Shown here: positions 53,320 to 62,253 of the stretch, piece after piece
Numbering within the stretch: the first letter of the stretch is position 1
Layout of the letters: each line of letters starts with the position of its first letter
Source of the DNA: GWA2-66-18 sp964537395
GTDB taxonomy: Bacteria > Elusimicrobiota > Elusimicrobia > UBA1565 > UBA9628
NCBI GenBank assembly: GCA_964537395.1
Contig: CAZIBN010000002.1
Location: 1-64,000, forward strand
Length of the DNA: 64,000 nucleotides
Reading direction: 5' to 3'
The notes under the pieces: generated by a model
Database searches by the model: none
Told to the model about the DNA's origin: nothing
Seen by the model: the letters and a program-made list of their open reading frames with translations, nothing else
Program-made: the position numbers and the translations under genes

Positions 53320-53335
53320 CTGTTCCCGGAAACAG
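53320..53335. repeat. Palindrome CTGTTCCCGGAAACAG upstream of marC
   Basis: Copy with one mismatch of the palindrome at 52640, lying between the divergent marC and DegT-family gene starts. It could be a regulatory site for both. Confidence 0.55.
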
Positions 53336-53353
53336 CTGGCACTGCTGCGAGCC

Positions 53354-53381
53354 TTCAAAATACGCCTAAATTTCCTACAAT
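53354..53381 (+). promoter_or_regulatory. Promoter of the DegT-family gene
   Basis: TTCAAA (53354-53359), 16-bp spacer, TACAAT (53376-53381), then 8 bases to ATG 53390. No Shine-Dalgarno, so the message would be nearly leaderless. Confidence 0.55.
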
Positions 53382-53389
53382 CGACCATA

Positions 53390-54571
53390 ATGGACCGCGA
53401 AATCGGCGTCGGAGGCTTTGCCGTCAGCCCGTTGGCCCGGCGCTATGTCAACGAGGTCCTCGACTCCAACCGCCTATCCTACGGCCCCTTCCACCGCCGC
53501 TTCGAGGCCTCCTTCGCCGCGGAGCATGACTCCAAGCACTCCGTGTTCTGCAACTCGGGCACGAGCGCCCTCCAGATCGCCCTCCAGGCCCTCAAGGAGA
53601 AGCACGGCTGGGCCGACGGCGACGAGGTCATCGTCCCGTCCGTTACTTTCATAGCAACGTCGAACATCGTATTGCACAACCGGATGGTGCCGGTGTTCGC
53701 CGACGTGGACCCTCTCACGTATACGCTCGACCCCGCCAAGTTCGAAGCGGCGATCACCGCGAAGACCCGCGCCGTGATCCCCGTTCACCTCCTCGGTCTG
53801 CCGGCCGATATGGACCCGATCGCGGCGATCGCGCGCAAGCGCGGCCTGTCCATCATCGAGGACTCGGCCGAGACCATGTTCGCGCGCTATAAGGGGCGCA
53901 AGGTCGGCTCTCTCGGCGACATCGGCTGCTTCTCGACCTATATCGCCCATTACATCGTGACGGGCGTGGGCGGCCTGGCGACGACGAGCGATCCGGACCT
54001 CCAGATCCGGCTGCGAAGCCTGATGAACCACGGGCGCGACTCGATCTACCTCTCGATCGACGACGACAAGGGCGCGACGGGCCAGAAGCTCCATGAGATC
54101 GTGGCCAAGCGCTTTCAGTTCGTCTCGGTCGGCCACAGCTACCGCGCCACCGAGCTCGAGGCGGCCCTGGGCCTGGCCCAGCTCGAGGAGAAGGACGGCA
54201 TCGTCGCCGCGCGCACCGGCATGGCCAGGCGCCTGAGCGCCGGCCTTAAGGAGTTTTCGGACAGGCTCCAGCTGCCGTTCTGTCCGCCCGACCGCGACCA
54301 TACCTTCATGCTCTACGGCCTCGTGCTCAAGGACGCCGACAAGGCGCCGCTCGTGAACTTCCTCGAAGACCGCGGCGTTGAGACGCGCGATCTGCTGCCG
54401 TTGTTGAATCAGCCGGTGTACAAGAAGATGTTCGGAGATCTCGAGCCCAAGTTCCCGGTCGCGAAGGCCCTCAATCGCTCCGCGTTCTACATCGGCTGCC
54501 ATCAGTACATGACGGAAAACGACGCCGATTACGTCATCGCGCAGTTCCGCGAGTATTTCCGGACGCATTAA
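53390..54571 (+). CDS. DegT/DnrJ/EryC1/StrS-family enzyme with His at the PLP-lysine position
   Basis: 393 residues from ATG 53390. Fold type I motifs are clear: FCNSGTSALQIALQA, VPSVTFIATSN and IIEDSAE with D158 for the PLP nitrogen. In the loop where sugar aminotransferases have Lys (F-x5-K-x-I-x-TGxGG) this protein reads FSTYIAHYIVTGVGG, giving His187. A histidine here is known from the dehydratases ColD and CDP-6-deoxyglucose 3-dehydrase E1, which remove a 3-hydroxyl instead of adding an amine. So a 3-deoxysugar dehydratase, or a non-transaminating PLP/PMP protein, is more likely than an aminotransferase. First gene of the second half of the glycan region. Confidence 0.88.
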   Translation: MDREIGVGGFAVSPLARRYVNEVLDSNRLSYGPFHRRFEASFAAEHDSKHSVFCNSGTSALQIALQALKEKHGWADGDEVIVPSVTFIATSNIVLHNRMVPVFADVDPLTYTLDPAKFEAAITAKTRAVIPVHLLGLPADMDPIAAIARKRGLSIIEDSAETMFARYKGRKVGSLGDIGCFSTYIAHYIVTGVGGLATTSDPDLQIRLRSLMNHGRDSIYLSIDDDKGATGQKLHEIVAKRFQFVSVGHSYRATELEAALGLAQLEEKDGIVAARTGMARRLSAGLKEFSDRLQLPFCPPDRDHTFMLYGLVLKDADKAPLVNFLEDRGVETRDLLPLLNQPVYKKMFGDLEPKFPVAKALNRSAFYIGCHQYMTENDADYVIAQFREYFRTH

Positions 54572-54572
54572 G

Positions 54573-55526
54573 ATGACGAAGGTTTCGGTCGTTATCGATA
54601 ACCATAACTACGGGCGCTTTCTCAAAGAGACGCTCGACTCGGTCCTAACGCAAGTTCTCGACGACGTTGCCGTTGAGATCCTTGTCGTTGACGACGGCTC
54701 CACCGATGATTCCCGAGAGATTCTTTCTGTATACGCCCCGCGCGTGAAGTCGTTGCTTCAGGCGCGGCAGGGACAGGCCTCCGCCTTCAATAATGGCCTC
54801 GCCGCGGCGACGGGCGATATCGTCTGCCTTCTCGATTCCGACGACGTTTTTTTGCCGGGGAAGCTGGCCGCCGTCGTCGAAGCGTTCAAGGACCCGAAAG
54901 TCGTCTGCGTCCAGAATTTTTTAAACGATACCGACGCGCACCTCGTCCCTTTGCCCCGCCGCTTCCCCGCGTGGCCCGCGCGCTACCTCCTGGACGACTA
55001 CATCGCCGGACGCACGGAGTTCACCGCGACCTCCGGGCTCGCCTTCCGCCGCGAGACTTTGCTCAAGCTCCTGCCCATCCCGAAAGACCTTTTTTATTAT
55101 CTCGACGACTTCCTGACCGCGCACGCGCTGTTCTTCGGCGAGATCGCCAACATCCCTCGGGTTCTGGGCCTGCACCGCATGCACGGCGCGAACTGGTGCG
55201 CGGGCGGCCTCGAGGACCCCGCTAAGATCGAAAGGGACTTCATCGATCGCGCCAATTACGGGACGCATCGCGATCGCTGGTTGGCCGACAAGGGCGTCGC
55301 CCGCTCGGCCGAGGCCGTCGACGCCGAACGCCTGGAGCTGTGGCGCCGCCGGGTCCTGCTCCAGAGCCTGCGCGCCCGTCCGCTCGAGGCGGCGCGCGTC
55401 TGGTGCGAGGGGCTTGCCGGCCTGCCGAAGACGCGTCACGCGCGCTTTCGCGCCGTGACGACGGCGCTCGCCGTCCTGTCTCCCACTTTATACCTCGCGC
55501 TGTACGACGCGTACTCCCGGCCATGA
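54573..55526 (+). CDS. GT2-family glycosyltransferase
   Basis: 317 residues, GT-A fold: VSVVIDNHNYGRFLKETLDS, EILVVDDGSTDDSREIL and the D-x-D region VCLLDSDDVFLPGKL. The C-terminal third is helical and amphipathic. It starts one base after the DegT-family gene and overlaps the next glycosyltransferase by 4 nt. Donor and acceptor cannot be told from sequence alone. Confidence 0.93.
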   Translation: MTKVSVVIDNHNYGRFLKETLDSVLTQVLDDVAVEILVVDDGSTDDSREILSVYAPRVKSLLQARQGQASAFNNGLAAATGDIVCLLDSDDVFLPGKLAAVVEAFKDPKVVCVQNFLNDTDAHLVPLPRRFPAWPARYLLDDYIAGRTEFTATSGLAFRRETLLKLLPIPKDLFYYLDDFLTAHALFFGEIANIPRVLGLHRMHGANWCAGGLEDPAKIERDFIDRANYGTHRDRWLADKGVARSAEAVDAERLELWRRRVLLQSLRARPLEAARVWCEGLAGLPKTRHARFRAVTTALAVLSPTLYLALYDAYSRP

Positions 55527-56221
55527 GCGAAGCCTTCGACCTGACGGTGGTGGTGCCGACGCTCAATGAAGAGGGCTCCCTGCGCCAGATCCTGCCGCGC
55601 TTGAAGGAGACCTTTAAGAGCCTCGGCCTGCGCGGCGAGATAGTCGTCGTGGACGGCCGCTCGACGGACAAGACCATCGCCGTGGCCGAGGCCGGCGGCG
55701 CGCGCGTGCTCACGCAGACCGGGCGCGGCCTCGGCGGGGCCCTGCGCGAGGGCCTTTGCGCCGCGAACTCTCCCTGGGTCGCCGTCGTGGACGCCGACGG
55801 CTCGCACCCGCCCGAGGTCCTGGCGGAGATGTGGGCCAGAAGGGGCGAGGCCGACCTGATCATCGCCTCGCGCTATATCCCGGGCGGCTCGGCCGTGATG
55901 GGCCCCGCGCGCCGTCTCCTGAGCGGCCTGCTCAACGTCGTCTCGCGATTCGTCCTGAAGCTGCCCGTGCATGACGCCTCGGGAGGCTTCCGCCTGTACA
56001 GCGCCAAGTTCGCCCGCGCGGCGAGCGCGGACACGGACGTGAACGATTTCACCATCCAGCAGGAGCTTCTCGTCGCCATCCTGTCGCGCGGCGGCAGGGT
56101 CCTCGAGATACCTTTTCGCTACGAGCATCGCATCGACGGCGTCTCGAAGGCTTCGGCCCTGCGCCTGGCCCCGGCGTACATCCGCATGCTGCTCAGGCTT
56201 CGCGGCCGGAGCCGCCAGTGA
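55523..56221 (+). CDS. Dolichol-phosphate mannosyltransferase-like GT2 enzyme
   Basis: 232 residues from ATG 55523. Motifs of the DPM1-like subfamily: VVVPTLNEEGSLRQILPRL, IVVVDGRSTDKT, VAVVDADGSHPPEVL (D-A-D) and SRYIPGGS, followed by SGGFRLYS. These enzymes load a sugar on polyprenyl phosphate; products then serve GT-C enzymes such as that at 58412. No C-terminal membrane anchor is present, so it should be peripheral. Overlaps the preceding gene by 4 nt. Confidence 0.92.
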   Translation: MSEAFDLTVVVPTLNEEGSLRQILPRLKETFKSLGLRGEIVVVDGRSTDKTIAVAEAGGARVLTQTGRGLGGALREGLCAANSPWVAVVDADGSHPPEVLAEMWARRGEADLIIASRYIPGGSAVMGPARRLLSGLLNVVSRFVLKLPVHDASGGFRLYSAKFARAASADTDVNDFTIQQELLVAILSRGGRVLEIPFRYEHRIDGVSKASALRLAPAYIRMLLRLRGRSRQ

Positions 56222-56262
56222 CCTCCGCGAGGCTGGCCGGACTTCGCCCATAGGGCTATACT

Positions 56263-57387
56263 ATGGATGAGCCCACCGCCATGCCTCCCACGAGAAACGC
56301 CGTCACCGACGCGGTCAACTTCCTGAGAAGCTACTTTTCCTCCAAGCCCAGCTATCTCATTTATTTCGTCACGGCGGTATGCAACGCGCGCTGCAAGCAT
56401 TGCTTCTATTGGGCCGAGATCGAATCGGCCAACGCCCGCACCGAGCTCAAGCTCGAGGAGATCGCCAAGATCGCCCGCAGCCTCGACCCGCTCATCTACC
56501 TCTCCATCGGCGGCGGCGAGCCGTTCCTCCGCTCGGACCTGACCCAGGTCGTCGAGGCCTACTACCAGAATTCATCCCTGCAGTACCTCAACATCGTCAC
56601 CAACGGATTCTACACCGAGAGGGTGATGAAGACGGTCGAGGCGCTGCTGATCAGCTGCCCGCGCCTCAAGATCAAGATCCAGGTCTCCATCGACGATTTT
56701 GAGAAGGCTCATGACGAATACCGGGCCGTCCCCGGCATCTACCGCAAGGCGCTCGATACGATCGGTCAGCTGTCGGAGCGATTCCGAAGCAAGGAGCCGC
56801 GGTTCACCCTCGATATCGCCACCTGCATCACGAAGTCGAACAAGGCGCATGTGGCCAAGCTGCACGACCATCTCCGCGGGGAACTCCAGTTCGATAATTA
56901 TCAGCTCCTTTATCCGCGCGGCAACGCCGAGGTGGCCGCGGAAAAAGACGTCACCCCCGCGGAGTATGAGGCCGCCGTGACGCTGATGGAGCGCCACGAT
57001 TTCCACCGCAACAACAACCCGATCCTTTCGGCCGTCAATCGCGTGGCCAAGCGCGGCATCCTGGATTTCCTTAAAGAGGACGCTCATCCCTGGGACTGCC
57101 TGGCCGGGAAGAAGTTCGTCTCCATCACCGAGAAGGGGATCCTGCAGCCCTGCGAGGTCCTCCATCAGATGACGCCCTCCTACGACTCGGACCTCGGGGA
57201 TCTGCGAAAATACGATTTCAGCGTGACCGCCGCCTTGGCCGGAGAAAAGGCGCGCGAGGTCGTCGATTACATCAAGAGGACCAAGTGCCGCTGCAGCTTC
57301 GAATGCGCCTCCAACTGCAACGTGGTGTTCGCCAAGAAGAACGCGGCCGGCGTGATCAAGGATTGGCTCATCGGCAAAACGGATTAG
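56263..57387 (+). CDS. Radical SAM protein with SPASM-like C-terminus
   Basis: 374 residues. The Fe-S cluster motif C40-x3-C44-x2-C47 (AVCNARCKHCFYW) and IGGGEPFLR are intact. A Cys-rich C-terminus (QPCEVLH, then TKCRCSFECASNCNV) suggests SPASM/twitch auxiliary clusters. Radical SAM/SPASM enzymes modify peptides or sugars by hydrogen abstraction. Lying among glycosyltransferases it may alter a sugar or a lipid head group. TATACT abuts the ATG at 56263, so translation from a message started there would use M7 at 56281; both starts are possible. Confidence 0.9.
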   Translation: MDEPTAMPPTRNAVTDAVNFLRSYFSSKPSYLIYFVTAVCNARCKHCFYWAEIESANARTELKLEEIAKIARSLDPLIYLSIGGGEPFLRSDLTQVVEAYYQNSSLQYLNIVTNGFYTERVMKTVEALLISCPRLKIKIQVSIDDFEKAHDEYRAVPGIYRKALDTIGQLSERFRSKEPRFTLDIATCITKSNKAHVAKLHDHLRGELQFDNYQLLYPRGNAEVAAEKDVTPAEYEAAVTLMERHDFHRNNNPILSAVNRVAKRGILDFLKEDAHPWDCLAGKKFVSITEKGILQPCEVLHQMTPSYDSDLGDLRKYDFSVTAALAGEKAREVVDYIKRTKCRCSFECASNCNVVFAKKNAAGVIKDWLIGKTD

Positions 57388-57405
57388 CGCGCGCATTGAC
57401 CACCC

Positions 57406-58419
57406 ATGGCCGAAGAGCAGCTTAAAATATCCGTCGTCGTCGTGGCCTATAACGAGGAAAAGAACATCGGGGCCTGCCTTGATTCCCTGGCCCTCCTGGA
57501 CTATCCCTTGGACCGGCTGGAGATCGTCGTCGTGGACAACGACTCCGCGGACCGCACGCGCGATATCGTGCGGGAGTTCATGGCCCGGCTTCCCCGCATC
57601 CGGCTCGTCGTCAATCCGGTTCGCGGCATCGGGGCCAGCCGCAACGTGGGCCTGCGCGAGGCGCGGCATGATTTCCTTGCCTTCACGGACGCCGACTGCA
57701 CCGCGCCGCCCGATTGGCTGTCTCGATTGGAGAAGGCTTTCCGCGAGGCGCGCCTGGAGGATCCGAAGGTCGTCGCGGCGGGCGGCTCCAACACCGCGCC
57801 GGACGACGCGAACCGCTTCCGTCAGGCGATCGCGGTCGCGGTGCGCAACTTCTGGGGCAACCACGGCTCGGTGCAGGGCCGCGTCATCAAGGACCGCATG
57901 TATGTCGATCATCTCCCGACCTTGAACGTCCTCTATGACCGCTTGCGCGTCGTCGCCGAGGGAAGCTTCGACGAGCGCATGGGGAATATTTCCGAGGATG
58001 TGGAGCTGAGCTATCGCCTGCGCTGGAGGGGCTACAAGCTGCTGTACGTGCCCGACGCCGCCGTGCGCCACATCTGGAGAACGGATTATCGTTCGTGGAG
58101 CCGGAACATGATGGTCTACGGCAAAGGGCGCAGCTGGCTGATGAAAAAGGACCGGCGGTTCTTCCGCGTCATGAACATGGCGCCCGTGGGCCTGCTGCTG
58201 TGCGCGGCGGCGTCGCCCTTCGTCTCCTTCGTTCCCCTCTATCTGATCCCCGTCGTCCACGCCGCGCTGACGGCGTGCGTGAGCCTGGGCGCCTGCGCCA
58301 AGGCCGGGCGGATGGACCTGATTTTGACGGTTTTCAACATCTATCTCGTGACCCACTACTCCTACGGCCTCGGAGAGGTGATCGGCCTGATCGAGCCCCG
58401 GGGACGCATTGATGCGTAA
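57406..58419 (+). CDS. GT2-family glycosyltransferase with membrane tail
   Basis: 337 residues: VVVVAYNEEKNIGACLDSL, EIVVVDNDSADRTRDIV, AFTDADCTAPPDWL (D-A-D), and the acceptor-side EDVELSYRLRWRGY. Two or three hydrophobic helices follow at about 262-315, placing the enzyme at the inner membrane. It begins 18 nt after the radical SAM gene and overlaps the next gene by 8 nt. Confidence 0.93.
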   Translation: MAEEQLKISVVVVAYNEEKNIGACLDSLALLDYPLDRLEIVVVDNDSADRTRDIVREFMARLPRIRLVVNPVRGIGASRNVGLREARHDFLAFTDADCTAPPDWLSRLEKAFREARLEDPKVVAAGGSNTAPDDANRFRQAIAVAVRNFWGNHGSVQGRVIKDRMYVDHLPTLNVLYDRLRVVAEGSFDERMGNISEDVELSYRLRWRGYKLLYVPDAAVRHIWRTDYRSWSRNMMVYGKGRSWLMKKDRRFFRVMNMAPVGLLLCAAASPFVSFVPLYLIPVVHAALTACVSLGACAKAGRMDLILTVFNIYLVTHYSYGLGEVIGLIEPRGRIDA

Positions 58420-60073
58420 GCGTGTCGCGAAGACCTCTCCGTGGCTCTGGGCCCTGCTGGCCGCGGCGGCCTTGGCCGTGGGGCTGCGCTTCACGGCGAT
58501 CGGCTATGGTTTGCCTCACACCTACAACGCCGACGAGCCCCATGTCATCAATATGGCCGTGTCCTTCGGCGGCGGCAGCCTGCGCCCGCACTCGTTCAAG
58601 TATCCGACGCTGTGGCCGACCTTGCTCGCCGGCCTTTACGGCCTCTGGTTCGCGATCTGGTCGGTGTTCGGCCTGCGCAAGAGCCCGCTCGACTTCGCCG
58701 CGTTGTATGGCTTCGCGCCGACCGGATTCTATCTGATCGCCCGGATGGCATCGGCGCTGGCCGCGCTCGCGGTGGTCGTCGTCGTGGCGCGCGCGGAGCG
58801 AAGCGGGGAGAACTCCTCGCGCTGGCCGTACGGCGCTCTGATCCTGGCTTTCGCGCCTGTGCTTGTCGACCTCGGCCACAGCGCCAAGCCCGACATGCTC
58901 ATGCTCCTGTTCATCTCGGGCGCGTGGGCCTGCGCTCTGCGCTTTCAGTCGGGCGGGGCGCGGGGATGGCTGTACGCCGCGGCGGCGCTCGTGGGCGCGG
59001 GCTGCTCGACGCAGTACACGGCGGCCCCGGCCGCGCTGCTCGTGCCGCTGGCCTGGCTTCTGCGCGACGGCGGAAGGCCGCGGTTCTCGTGGCTCCTCGA
59101 GGCGGCCCTGTTCGCCGCGGCGGCTTTCTTCATGGGTTCGCCCTACGTCGCCCTCGATTTCAGCCGCTTCGCCGCGAACTGGACCGACTACGGCGAGCTG
59201 AAGAACGCGCGTCTGCACGACGCCGCGGCCATGGCGAAGGCCGTGGCCTACAACCTCTGGACCTTCGGGGGCGAAGGCTCGCCCGCGGGCGCGGCCGCCA
59301 TCATAGGCCTCGGCGTGCTGCTGTGGAAGCGCACGCGCCGCGCGCTGTTCCTCGCAGTCCCCATCGCGGCGTATTTCGCGCTGCTGACCGCGAGCTTCGA
59401 CGGCGGGTGGCAGCGCTACATGCTCGGCATCTTCCCAGCCCTGGCGCTCCTGTCGAGCGAGGGCCTGGCACTCCTCGGAGGCGCCAGCCCCTGGAGGCGC
59501 GCCGCGCTCGCGGCACTCGTGGTGGCACCCGGGCTCTTCGTCTCCTGGCGCCTCGTCTCCGACCTCACCTTGCCCGACACGCGCGCCCAGGCCGAGGTCT
59601 GGATGAAGGCCAACGTGCCCGCGGGCGAAACGATCCTGCTCGACCAGCCGCACGCCTCGCCGCGCGCGACCCCATCGATGGAGCAGTGCCTGCACCTCGC
59701 CGAGCGCACGGCCGCGGCCGGCTCTCCGCGCGCGCGGCTGTGGCGCGCGATGGCGCAGCGCCATCCGGGCGGCGGCTGGAGAATCTACCGCGTCCAGCGC
59801 TCGGCGGCCGACCTCTTCTCCTGGCCGAAGGAGGTTGCCGCATCGCAGGCCGACTCCGACTTTCTCGACGTGCGCCCCGGCCTCGATCCGGTGCGCGCCG
59901 TGCGCGCGGGCTGGGTCGTGACCTCGAGCTTCGGGGCCGACCCGCGCCGCGCGCGGGAGCTCGCCACCTTCTTCTCCGAGCTCGCCGCCGGCGCGGAGCT
60001 CGTGAAGGAATTCCCTTCGGTGCCGGGCAAGACGGCGGGGCCGTGGCTGCGCATCTGGAAGCTGCCGCGCTAA
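58412..60073 (+). CDS. GT39/ArnT-like membrane glycosyltransferase
   Basis: 553 residues from ATG 58412 (a TTG one codon earlier is also in frame). About eleven membrane segments. The first loop carries HTYNADEPHVINMAVSFGGG, with the Asp-Glu pair typical of PMT/ArnT catalytic loops, and the second SFKYPTLWPTLLAGLYG. The C-terminal third is soluble. Enzymes of this type take sugars from polyprenyl-phosphate carriers and add them to lipids or proteins in the periplasm. The DPM1-like proteins at 55523 and 60110 could supply the donor. Confidence 0.88.
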   Translation: MRKRVAKTSPWLWALLAAAALAVGLRFTAIGYGLPHTYNADEPHVINMAVSFGGGSLRPHSFKYPTLWPTLLAGLYGLWFAIWSVFGLRKSPLDFAALYGFAPTGFYLIARMASALAALAVVVVVARAERSGENSSRWPYGALILAFAPVLVDLGHSAKPDMLMLLFISGAWACALRFQSGGARGWLYAAAALVGAGCSTQYTAAPAALLVPLAWLLRDGGRPRFSWLLEAALFAAAAFFMGSPYVALDFSRFAANWTDYGELKNARLHDAAAMAKAVAYNLWTFGGEGSPAGAAAIIGLGVLLWKRTRRALFLAVPIAAYFALLTASFDGGWQRYMLGIFPALALLSSEGLALLGGASPWRRAALAALVVAPGLFVSWRLVSDLTLPDTRAQAEVWMKANVPAGETILLDQPHASPRATPSMEQCLHLAERTAAAGSPRARLWRAMAQRHPGGGWRIYRVQRSAADLFSWPKEVAASQADSDFLDVRPGLDPVRAVRAGWVVTSSFGADPRRARELATFFSELAAGAELVKEFPSVPGKTAGPWLRIWKLPR

Positions 60074-60096
60074 ATGGCCTGATTTTCCGGAAATGA

Positions 60097-60109
60097 TAAG
60101 ATTACGCCC
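60097..60109 (+). promoter_or_regulatory. Possible leaderless promoter (-10 TAAGAT)
   Basis: TAAGAT (60097-60102), seven bases, ATG 60110; no Shine-Dalgarno. A TTTTCCGGAAA near-palindrome just upstream (60083-60093) resembles the core of the palindromes beside marC. Confidence 0.35.
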
Positions 60110-61270
60110 ATGAACGAGACCTTGTCGATCGTCATTCCCGCGTATAACGAGGAAGACTCTGTCGACGATATTTTAAAGCGCTGCCTCGACGCCCGAGCCG
60201 TGCTGATGCGGGACGCCGGCCTTTCCGCCGTGGACGTCGTCCTTGTCGACGATGGCTCCCGCGACAAGACGCAGGAAAAGGCCCGGCGCTGGAACGAGGT
60301 CAAGCTCGTCGTCCATGAGAAGAACAAGGGCTACGGCGCCGCGCTGATGACCGGCTTCCGCGCCTCCTCCGGAGATTATCTGTCGTTCCTCGACGCCGAC
60401 GGCACCTGCGATCCGCTCGCCTTCGCCGGCCTCATCCAGGCGCTCCGGCGGGAGGATGCTGATATGGCCGTGGGCGCGCGCCTGCATGCCGCCTCCTCCA
60501 TGCCCGCCATCCGCGCCTTCGGCAATCGCCTCTACGCGCTGCTTCTGCGCAGCCTGACCGGGGTGCGCATGACCGACACCGCGAGCGGCATGCGCGTGTT
60601 CAAGCGCGCCCTCCTGCCGCGCCTCGCACCCCTGCCGACGGGCCTGCACTTCACGCCGGCGATGACCGCGCGTGTCGCCTGCATGGGCGCCACCCTCGTG
60701 GAGCATCCGATCCCCTATTCCGACCGGGTCGGCCAGTCGAAGCTCTCCGTCCTGCAGGACGGCGTGCGCTTCCTCCGCGTGATCCTCGGCACCGTCTTCG
60801 CCTATTTCCCGATGCGGGTGTTCGCCCCTTTGGCCGCCGTATGCCTCGTGGTCGCGGCCGGCCTGGCCTACACGCCCGCGAGCGTCTACCTCCGCGGCTT
60901 CGGGCTCGAGGACGACATGATCTACCGTCTGCTCACGGTGCTGACCTTGTCCGCGTGCGGCACGATCTTCGCGGCGATCGGCCTGCTCGCGCAGAAGGCC
61001 TCGAACACGGCCCTCGGACGGCCCGCCTCGTGGCTCGATCGTCCGCGCGTGCGCGAGACGGCGGGCGCGGCCGGCGGCGCGCTGTGGCTGATCGGAGCCG
61101 GGGTCAACTGGCCGACCGTCGTCGAGTACGCGCGGACCGCGCACATCACGCGCCACTGGGGCTGGGTGCTCGCCGGCGCGATCGCGGTCATCTGCGGCAC
61201 CGTGCTCGTCTCGCTCTCGATCGCGCTCGGCGCCTTCGCGCACCTTCCGACGCGGGAGGACGCTCCGTGA
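60110..61270 (+). CDS. GT2-family polyprenyl-phosphate glycosyltransferase with membrane domain
   Basis: 386 residues. GT-A part: SIVIPAYNEEDSVDDILKRC, VVLVDDGSRDKTQ, NKGYGAALMTGF, and the DADG motif in LSFLDADGTCDPL, typical of DPM/ArnC-like enzymes. About four to five membrane helices follow from residue 225. It should make polyprenyl-phosphate sugars for periplasmic GT-C enzymes. Overlaps the SDR gene by 4 nt. Confidence 0.92.
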   Translation: MNETLSIVIPAYNEEDSVDDILKRCLDARAVLMRDAGLSAVDVVLVDDGSRDKTQEKARRWNEVKLVVHEKNKGYGAALMTGFRASSGDYLSFLDADGTCDPLAFAGLIQALRREDADMAVGARLHAASSMPAIRAFGNRLYALLLRSLTGVRMTDTASGMRVFKRALLPRLAPLPTGLHFTPAMTARVACMGATLVEHPIPYSDRVGQSKLSVLQDGVRFLRVILGTVFAYFPMRVFAPLAAVCLVVAAGLAYTPASVYLRGFGLEDDMIYRLLTVLTLSACGTIFAAIGLLAQKASNTALGRPASWLDRPRVRETAGAAGGALWLIGAGVNWPTVVEYARTAHITRHWGWVLAGAIAVICGTVLVSLSIALGAFAHLPTREDAP

Positions 61271-62253
61271 GCTTCTGGGACCGCAAGAAGGTCCTCGTCA
61301 CCGGCGGCGGCGGCTTCATCGGCAGCCACGTCGTCGAACAGCTGCTGAGAAGGCACAGGGAGGTCCGTGTCACCGTGGCCGGGCGCATGAGCAAGGAGAA
61401 CAAGCGCAATCTCTCCGAGGTCCTGCGCAATCCCTATCTGCGCATGATCAAGGGCGACCTGCGTAATCCTATTTTCTGCCGCCGCGCCTGCAAGGGCCAG
61501 GACGTCGTGCTCAACGTCGCCGGCGTCGTGGGCGGAGTGGGCTACAACAGCAAGCACCATGGCAGCCTGTTCCGCGACAACATGACCTTGCAGCTCAACG
61601 TGATCGAAGCCGCGCGGCTGGAGAACGTCGCGCGCTATCTTGTCGTGAGCACGGCCTGCGTCTATCCGCGCGTCTGCGAGATCCCGACTCCTGAGAGCGA
61701 GGGGTTTCGCGATGCACCGGAACTGACCAACCGCGGCTACGGCTGGTCCAAGCGCATGGGCGAGTATCTCGGCCAGGCCTACGCCGAGGAATTCGGCATG
61801 AGTGTGGCTATCGTCCGGCCGTACAACGCGTACGGCCCGCGCGACCACTTCGACCCCGAGAAATCCCACGTCATCGCCGCCTTGGTCCGCCGCGTCTGCG
61901 AGGGGGAGAGCCCGCTGAAGGTCTGGGGCGACGGCAAGACCACCCGCGCGTTCCTCTACGTGGACGACTTCGCGCGCGGCCTGCTCGACGTGGCCGAGAA
62001 GTATCCGAAGGCAGACCCGGTGAACATCGGTTCGTCGCAAGAGGTCTCGGTCAAGGACCTGGCCAAGGCGGTTTTGCGGGCGGCCGGTGCCGAGGAAACC
62101 AAGCTCATATTCGATCCATCAAAACCCTCGGGACAGCCCCGAAGGGCATGCGACACGACGAAGTCCCGCAAGGTCCTCGGCTTCAAGGCCGAGATCGGCT
62201 TGGACGAAGGCCTGCGGCGCACGATTGCCTGGTACCGGGAGAACCTGCAGTGA
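61267..62253 (+). CDS. NAD-dependent sugar epimerase/reductase (extended SDR)
   Basis: 328 residues from GTG 61267. N-terminal VLVTGGGGFIGSHVVEQLL (GxxGxxG), active-site Y-x3-K in RGYGWSKRMGEYL, STACVYP (catalytic Ser/Thr), and RPYNAYGPRDHFDPEKSHVI. The segment GVVGGVGYNSKHHGSLFRDN and the family-like RDNMTLQLNVIEAAR recall GDP-L-fucose synthase and related epimerase-reductases. It makes a nucleotide-sugar for the cluster. Confidence 0.92.
   Translation: MSFWDRKKVLVTGGGGFIGSHVVEQLLRRHREVRVTVAGRMSKENKRNLSEVLRNPYLRMIKGDLRNPIFCRRACKGQDVVLNVAGVVGGVGYNSKHHGSLFRDNMTLQLNVIEAARLENVARYLVVSTACVYPRVCEIPTPESEGFRDAPELTNRGYGWSKRMGEYLGQAYAEEFGMSVAIVRPYNAYGPRDHFDPEKSHVIAALVRRVCEGESPLKVWGDGKTTRAFLYVDDFARGLLDVAEKYPKADPVNIGSSQEVSVKDLAKAVLRAAGAEETKLIFDPSKPSGQPRRACDTTKSRKVLGFKAEIGLDEGLRRTIAWYRENLQ

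Noticed and set aside
56572..58494. 640-codon minus-strand frame opposite the radical SAM and GT2 genes
   Set aside because: Both plus-strand genes have diagnostic motifs; the antisense frame has none.
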